In this document: piece by piece, positions 5,553 to 9,436 of the stretch | Layout: every line of letters begins with the position of its first letter | Numbering within the stretch: the first letter of the stretch is position 1 | The notes under the pieces: generated by a model | What the model saw: only the letters and a program-made list of their open reading frames with translations | The model's database searches: none | Told to the model about the DNA's origin: nothing | NCBI GenBank assembly: GCA_043777895.1 | Contig: JAYWHD010000075.1 | Span: forward strand, 1-9,436 | Source: JBDLSY01 sp043777895 | GTDB taxonomy: Bacteria > Pseudomonadota > Gammaproteobacteria > Burkholderiales > Burkholderiaceae_C | Reading direction: 5' to 3' | DNA: 9,436 nt | Position numbers and translations under genes: made by a program

Positions 5553-7039
5553 ATACACCCCATATTTCACTGCCCGTTGTACAACGTTATACCTTTGATG
5601 ATGTTTTATTGTCGCCACGGTACAGCAACATATTGCCCAGTGCTACCAATATTACAACACAGTTACACCCACGTTTGACTTTGCGTTTACCTATTATTGC
5701 CGCCGCAATGGATACAGTCACTGAAGCCCGTATGGCAATTGCTTTGGCTCACGCAGGTGGTTTAGGGGTGGTACATAAAAATTTATCGGCCGAAGAACAA
5801 GCGGCTGAAGTATTGCGTGTTAAACGCTTTGAAGCAGGTGTATTGCGTAATCCGCTGACTGTATCGCCAAATATGACTGTAGCCGATGTAAAAGCTTTAA
5901 CTGAAGCTCACGGATTTAGTGGTTTTCCTGTATTAAACGCAGGCGAACTGGTGGGGTTGGTCACCAGCCGTGATTTGCGTTTTGAAACTCGTATGGACGC
6001 AAAAATAATTGATGTGATGACGACTCGCGACAAATTAGTCACTTTGCCTGAAGGTTCATCTTTAGAACAAGCCCAAGTATTAATGCACCAACATAAATTA
6101 GAGCGAATTGTATTATTAACTGACACAGGAAAATTAGCAGGTTTAGTAACAGTAAAAGATTTACAACAAGTACGGTATTTTCCGTTAGCAACACGCGATA
6201 CCCAAGGGCGTTTACAAGTCGCTGCTGCCGTAGGTACAAGCGATGCTGAAAAACACCGTGCCCAATTGTTAGTTCAAGCAGGGGTAGATATTTTAGTGGT
6301 TGATACTGCTCACGGCCATAGTGAAGGTGTCTTAAATATGGTACGGTATATTAAAACACAGTTTCCTGAAGTATTAATCTGTGGCGGAAATATAGCAACT
6401 GCCGCCGCTGCACTGGCTTTGGCTGAAGCAGGAGCAGACATTGTCAAAGTCGGTATTGGTCCTGGTAGTATTTGTACTACACGCATTGTGTCAGGTGTGG
6501 GTGTACCGCAATTGTCGGCGGTTTATGAAGTCGCACACGCTTTGCAACAAAAGCCAGTTACAGTGATTGCTGATGGGGGTATTCGTTACAGTGGTGATGT
6601 GGCAAAGGCTTTGGCTGCGGGTGCTCATGCGGTTATGTTAGGAAGTTTATTGGCAGGCACTGACGAAGCCCCTGGTGAAGTACAGTTGTATGCGGGACGT
6701 GCTTATAAGTCTTACCGTGGAATGGGTTCAATCGGGGCAATGAAGCAAGGCAGTGCCGACCGTTATTTTCAAAAAGCTAACACGAATACTGATAAATTAG
6801 TCCCTGAAGGCATAGAGGGGCGTGTTCCCTATAAAGGCAGTGCAACGCAAGTACTGCATCAAATGGCAGGTGGTTTACGTTCAGCTTTAGGCTATTGTGG
6901 CAGCCTTGATTTAGCGACTTTACGCCGTACCGCAGAGTTTACTTTAATGACCAGCAGCGGTATGCGTGAATCGCACGTACACGATGTGATTATGACGCAA
7001 GAAGCACCCAATTATCAACGTATGAATAATAATGATTGA
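5549..7039 (+). CDS. guaB: IMP dehydrogenase GuaB
   Basis: This enzyme oxidises IMP to XMP with NAD+, the committed step to guanine nucleotides, as a cytosolic TIM-barrel oligomer. It has 496 residues (E. coli 488). It opens with YTFDDVLL (14-21) and AAMDTVTEARMAIALA (52-67). A paired CBS (Bateman) module lies at about 98-210. The barrel resumes with the loop GIGPGSICTTR (302-312), whose C309 is the catalytic cysteine, then ADGGIRYSGD (341-350), SYRGMGS (388-394) and the flap region EGIEGRVPYKG (420-430). All are intact. The start is forced: TAA at 5537-5539 is in frame upstream and only ATT, ACC and AAA codons lie between. The ATG overlaps the RT stop as ATGA with no Shine-Dalgarno, so translation probably depends on ribosomes finishing the RT gene. 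guaA, its usual partner, is not in the window. Confidence 0.97.
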   Translation: MNTPHISLPVVQRYTFDDVLLSPRYSNILPSATNITTQLHPRLTLRLPIIAAAMDTVTEARMAIALAHAGGLGVVHKNLSAEEQAAEVLRVKRFEAGVLRNPLTVSPNMTVADVKALTEAHGFSGFPVLNAGELVGLVTSRDLRFETRMDAKIIDVMTTRDKLVTLPEGSSLEQAQVLMHQHKLERIVLLTDTGKLAGLVTVKDLQQVRYFPLATRDTQGRLQVAAAVGTSDAEKHRAQLLVQAGVDILVVDTAHGHSEGVLNMVRYIKTQFPEVLICGGNIATAAAALALAEAGADIVKVGIGPGSICTTRIVSGVGVPQLSAVYEVAHALQQKPVTVIADGGIRYSGDVAKALAAGAHAVMLGSLLAGTDEAPGEVQLYAGRAYKSYRGMGSIGAMKQGSADRYFQKANTNTDKLVPEGIEGRVPYKGSATQVLHQMAGGLRSALGYCGSLDLATLRRTAEFTLMTSSGMRESHVHDVIMTQEAPNYQRMNNND

Positions 7040-7056
7040 TTTGATTTAACTGCACT

Positions 7057-8814
7057 ATGATTCAGCTTGCACCACGTAGTTATGACCCTGTTATAGTACG
7101 AGATTTACAAACACAAGGGTGTTCCTCTTTGTTGGCTCATCTGTACGCAGCCAGAGGCATTACGCACATTGACCAAGTTCACCCTAAATTAAGCCAATTA
7201 TTATCGCCCGATACTTTTAAACACGCTAAAACAATGGCGGTATGTTTAGCCGATGCAATTATGCAACAAGACAGTCTCTGTGTTGTGGCTGATTATGATT
7301 GTGATGGGGCTACTGCGTGTGCAGTAGCATTACTAGGCTTACGTTTGTTAGGAGCAACACGTGTTGATTTTTTAGTGCCTAATCGCTTTAAAAATGGATA
7401 TGGCTTAACCCCAGAAGTTGTTGAACAAGTAGCCATACACCCAAGGCTGGGCAAACCGGATTGGATTATCACCGTAGATAACGGAATATCCAGTGTAGAA
7501 GGCGTAGATGCCGCTAATGCAATAGGCATTAAAGTGCTAATTACAGACCACCATTTATCGGCGACTAAATTAGACGATGGCTCTTTACCCAAAGCCGTAG
7601 CGATTTTAAACCCTAATCAGCCGGGCTGTTCGTTTATGAGCAAAGACATCGCAGGGGTGGGAGTGATGTTTTACGCCTTATTATTAGCACGGACAGAATT
7701 ACGTTTAAGAGGTGTGTTTACGGTAGACAATCAACCTAGACTTGACACTTTATTAGACTTAGTGGCGATTGGTACTGTCGCCGATGTCGTAAAATTAGAT
7801 GTAAATAACCGTACATTGGTAGCTGCAGGCTTAGAGCGTATTCGTAAAAATGCCATTAATGGGACTTTACGCCCTGGAGTTGCGGCTTTATTTCAAATAG
7901 CGGCAAAAGATGCCTGCCGTGCGACCACCAGTGATATTGGTTTTGCAATTGGCCCGCGTATTAATGCGGCAGGCCGTTTAGACGATATGAGTATCGGTAT
8001 ACTATGTTTAGTTACCGAAGACCCGATACAAGCAGCCGAATTAGCCGAACAGTTACAAACGATGAATTTAGCACGGCGTGAGTTAGAAAGTGAAATGCAA
8101 GATTCGGCACAACTACAAGCAGAAGCGGCTTTAAGTCAGTTACGTGATAAAGCGGTTGATTCAGGTTTAGTGCTATACGATACCAGCTGGCATCAGGGGG
8201 TAGTGGGTTTAGTCGCTAGTCGGGTAAAAGAAACGCACTGGCGACCCACTATTGCTTTTGCACCCGCTGATGAAACAGGCGTATTATTGCGTGGTTCTGG
8301 GCGTAGTATTCCAGGTTTTCATTTGCGTGATGCTTTAGACCGAGTCGCTAAACAGTGTCCAGGGTTAATCCATAAATTTGGCGGCCACGCGATGGCTGCT
8401 GGTTTAACTATTGCAGCACAAGACTGGTTAATCTTTCAAGCAGAATTTAGCCGTGTATGTACCGAGTTATTAAGTTCAGAAACACTGGCTAAAATATTAT
8501 TAACCGATATTGCACCGACTCCTTTAGATATGACCGTGCTAAACATAGCCGCTTTAGAATCTGGCGTTTGGGGGCAAGGATTTGAGCCACCGATTTTTGA
8601 AAGTAAAGCATTTGTGTTAGAACAACGCGTTTTAAATCAGGCACATTTAAAACTTAAGTTAGAGATTAAAGGAGTGGTTATAGATGCTATTTGGTTTGGG
8701 CAATCAGAAACACTGCCGCAGCATTTATGCATCGCATACCGTTTAGGCATTAATGAATTTCGTGGTAACAAAACAGTACAGGCGTTAATAGAGCATGCAG
8801 TTAGTTTAAATTAA
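7057..8814 (+). CDS. recJ: Single-stranded-DNA-specific exonuclease RecJ
   Basis: RecJ is a 5'-to-3' ssDNA exonuclease used in RecF-pathway recombination, mismatch repair and fork processing. Its 585 residues match the family (E. coli 577). DHH phosphoesterase motifs are visible in order: VVADYDCDG (76-84) with metal ligands D79, D81 and D83; TVDNG (139-143) with D141; TDHH (163-166); and DLVAIGTVADVV (234-245). The linker motif GPRINAAGRLDD (299-310) follows. The DHHA1 part has WHQGVVGLVASR (378-389), GSGRSIPGFHLRDAL (413-427) and FGGHAMAAGL (441-450), and a C-terminal OB-like domain closes the protein. It follows guaB after 17 bases that contain no clear ribosome binding site. No truncation is seen. 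It is probably the last gene of the run. Confidence 0.96.
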   Translation: MIQLAPRSYDPVIVRDLQTQGCSSLLAHLYAARGITHIDQVHPKLSQLLSPDTFKHAKTMAVCLADAIMQQDSLCVVADYDCDGATACAVALLGLRLLGATRVDFLVPNRFKNGYGLTPEVVEQVAIHPRLGKPDWIITVDNGISSVEGVDAANAIGIKVLITDHHLSATKLDDGSLPKAVAILNPNQPGCSFMSKDIAGVGVMFYALLLARTELRLRGVFTVDNQPRLDTLLDLVAIGTVADVVKLDVNNRTLVAAGLERIRKNAINGTLRPGVAALFQIAAKDACRATTSDIGFAIGPRINAAGRLDDMSIGILCLVTEDPIQAAELAEQLQTMNLARRELESEMQDSAQLQAEAALSQLRDKAVDSGLVLYDTSWHQGVVGLVASRVKETHWRPTIAFAPADETGVLLRGSGRSIPGFHLRDALDRVAKQCPGLIHKFGGHAMAAGLTIAAQDWLIFQAEFSRVCTELLSSETLAKILLTDIAPTPLDMTVLNIAALESGVWGQGFEPPIFESKAFVLEQRVLNQAHLKLKLEIKGVVIDAIWFGQSETLPQHLCIAYRLGINEFRGNKTVQALIEHAVSLN

Positions 8815-8826
8815 GGCGTGTTGGTT

Positions 8827-8846
8827 ATTATTTAAGATTATTTAAA
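8827..8846 (+). repeat. 10-bp tandem repeat after recJ
   Basis: ATTATTTAAG (8827-8836) is followed directly by ATTATTTAAA (8837-8846), nine of ten bases matching. It is one more short slippage-type duplication in this window and has no evident function. Confidence 0.6.
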
Positions 8847-8987
8847 GCTGCATTAAACTATTTAATATCACTATATTTGGTAATGTTAAAGCAGTCGTGA
8901 GGTAAGCAATTTAATAATTAAAAAATACAGATTTAATAAACTAAACTACAACCTATAAATTAATAATATAACAATTCACACTTATTT

Positions 8988-8991
8988 AGGA
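8988..8991 (+). promoter_or_regulatory. Ribosome binding site of the repeat-nuclease gene
   Basis: AGGA lies seven bases before the ATG at 8999. Together with a continuous open frame to the window edge, it fixes the start of the last gene. Confidence 0.65.
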
Positions 8992-8998
8992 AACAATT

Positions 8999-9436
8999 AT
9001 GACTGACCAAGAATTAAAAGATTTAGTGGCTAGCCTTGCGATAGCACAAGCTAAAACTGATGAACAGATGGCTAAAACTGATGCAGGTTTTGAGAAACTA
9101 CAAGCAGCACAAGCTAAAACTGATGCACAGATGGCTAAAACTGATGCAGGTTTTGAAAAGTTGCAAGCAGCACAAGCTAAAACCGATGAACAGATGGTTA
9201 AAACTGATGAACAGATGGCTAAAACCGATGTTAAATTAAATAAATTAACAGCTTTGTGTGGCGGGATTGCCAGCAACCAAGGGTCAGTCGCCGAAGAGTT
9301 CTTTTTTAATAGTTTAGTCAGTGAACCCTTTTTAGGTAATATTCAGTTTAACCGTATCACACCACAGCTGATTGTCGGACGCAAAGGCAAGCAAAGTGAA
9401 TATGATATTGTGATGGTCAATGGGGCGAGTGTGGGC
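8999..9436 (+). CDS. Heptad-repeat coiled-coil protein with start of a probable PD-(D/E)XK nuclease domain (partial, 3' end missing)
   Basis: An open frame of 146 codons begins at an ATG with AGGA seven bases upstream and runs off the window without a stop. After MTDQELKDLVASLAI come near-identical 21-residue units (16-36 and 37-57) and a divergent third (58-78), built on the heptad AKTDEQM and predicted to form a coiled coil. Then follow GGIASNQGSVAEEFFFNSL (88-106) and a strand-like stretch ending in SEYDIVMVNG (133-142). The glutamate helix plus E-x-D in a hydrophobic strand is how PD-(D/E)XK nuclease-like domains begin; D136 would be the metal-binding aspartate, and the following (D/E)XK would lie beyond the edge. 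Proteins with KTDEQ repeats joined to such a domain (DUF3782-like) recur in cyanobacteria and some sulfur bacteria; I know of no established role. No signal peptide or membrane segment is seen. Confidence 0.75.
   Translation, partial: MTDQELKDLVASLAIAQAKTDEQMAKTDAGFEKLQAAQAKTDAQMAKTDAGFEKLQAAQAKTDEQMVKTDEQMAKTDVKLNKLTALCGGIASNQGSVAEEFFFNSLVSEPFLGNIQFNRITPQLIVGRKGKQSEYDIVMVNGASVG
9044..9232 (+). repeat. 63-bp tandem repeats encoding coiled-coil heptads
   Basis: Two 63-bp units (9044-9106 and 9107-9169) match at 58 of 63 bases by my count, and a third (9170-9232) keeps the start but replaces its middle with extra 21-bp KTDEQM modules. Each 63-bp unit is three heptads. Four of the five differences between the first two units are silent (GAG/GAA, AAA/AAG and CTA/TTG), so the protein repeat is held more tightly than the DNA. 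Confidence 0.88.

Larger units (their letters stand above)
8815..8998. other. AT-rich intergenic region between recJ and the repeat-nuclease gene
   Basis: I see no coding sequence or RNA gene in these 184 bases. They hold a 10-bp tandem repeat (8827-8846) and many AT stretches. TATAAA (8954-8959) and TAATAT (8964-8969) could serve as a -10 for the downstream gene, but no convincing -35 lies at the right distance. No GC-rich hairpin followed by a T run is present after recJ, so a Rho-independent terminator is not supported. The change from tightly packed genes to this gap suggests that a new transcription unit starts here. Confidence 0.5.

Noticed and set aside
5908..6239. Two - strand open frames inside guaB
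   Set aside because: Both are antisense to the CBS module of an intact GuaB, have no start signals and look low in complexity.
7293..7592. 99-codon - strand frame inside recJ
   Set aside because: It is antisense to the DHH motifs of an intact RecJ.
8815..8900. Rho-independent terminator after recJ
   Set aside because: Only a weak four-base CTGC/GCAG pairing around a long AT loop is present, without a following T run.
9044..9232. Diversity-generating retroelement target repeats linked to the RT
   Set aside because: Differences between the units are mostly silent third-position changes, not adenine-specific substitutions, and no template-repeat copy is seen near the RT, which lies over 3 kb away.
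8986..9276. 96-codon - strand frame with repeated SVLAICSSVLACA-like units
   Set aside because: The repetition is just the complement of the 63-bp repeats of the + strand coiled-coil gene, which has a ribosome binding site and a heptad pattern.

Overview
The window reads as a chromosomal stretch of an AT-leaning bacterium, most probably a gammaproteobacterium. This rests on the E. coli-like sequences of LdcA, TadA, GuaB and RecJ and on the KTDEQ-repeat nuclease at the right end, a protein type I associate with sulfur-oxidising Thiotrichales-like bacteria and cyanobacteria. The taxon is an inference, not a firm call. All genes are on the + strand.

Layout: a thiolase (38-1213) and purK (1213-2382) overlap by one base. 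A 71-bp AT-only-like spacer with phased short repeats follows, then tadA (2454-2966), which overlaps ldcA (2959-3942) by 8 bases. Next comes a reverse-transcriptase-fold protein (3942-5552), whose start overlaps the ldcA stop (TAATG) and whose stop overlaps the guaB start (ATGA). guaB (5549-7039) is followed after 17 bases by recJ (7057-8814). A 184-bp non-coding gap separates recJ from a gene that runs off the right edge (8999-9436). It encodes a heptad-repeat coiled coil followed by the beginning of a probable PD-(D/E)XK nuclease domain.

Most of the cargo is housekeeping: acyl-CoA thiolysis, two purine steps (PurK, GuaB), tRNA wobble deamination (TadA), murein recycling (LdcA) and ssDNA exonuclease repair (RecJ). 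They look like one co-transcribed string, with translational coupling at several joints, rather than one pathway.

The outlier is the RT gene. It is much more AT-rich than guaB, has the A, B and C motifs of the 'unknown group'/Abi reverse transcriptases, and carries a C-terminal half of about 220 residues that looks helical. It has no maturase or endonuclease domain and no room for a flanking retron-type or template RNA. It is best seen as a candidate phage-defence (DRT/Abi-like) RT embedded, base-perfect, inside a housekeeping operon. Its active-site box reads HIDD instead of YxDD.

A second theme is the recurrence of short tandem duplications (9, 10, 12, 13, 15, 18 and 63 bp) in spacers, protein tails, loops and the RT C-terminal domain. 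Those inside genes are all in frame.
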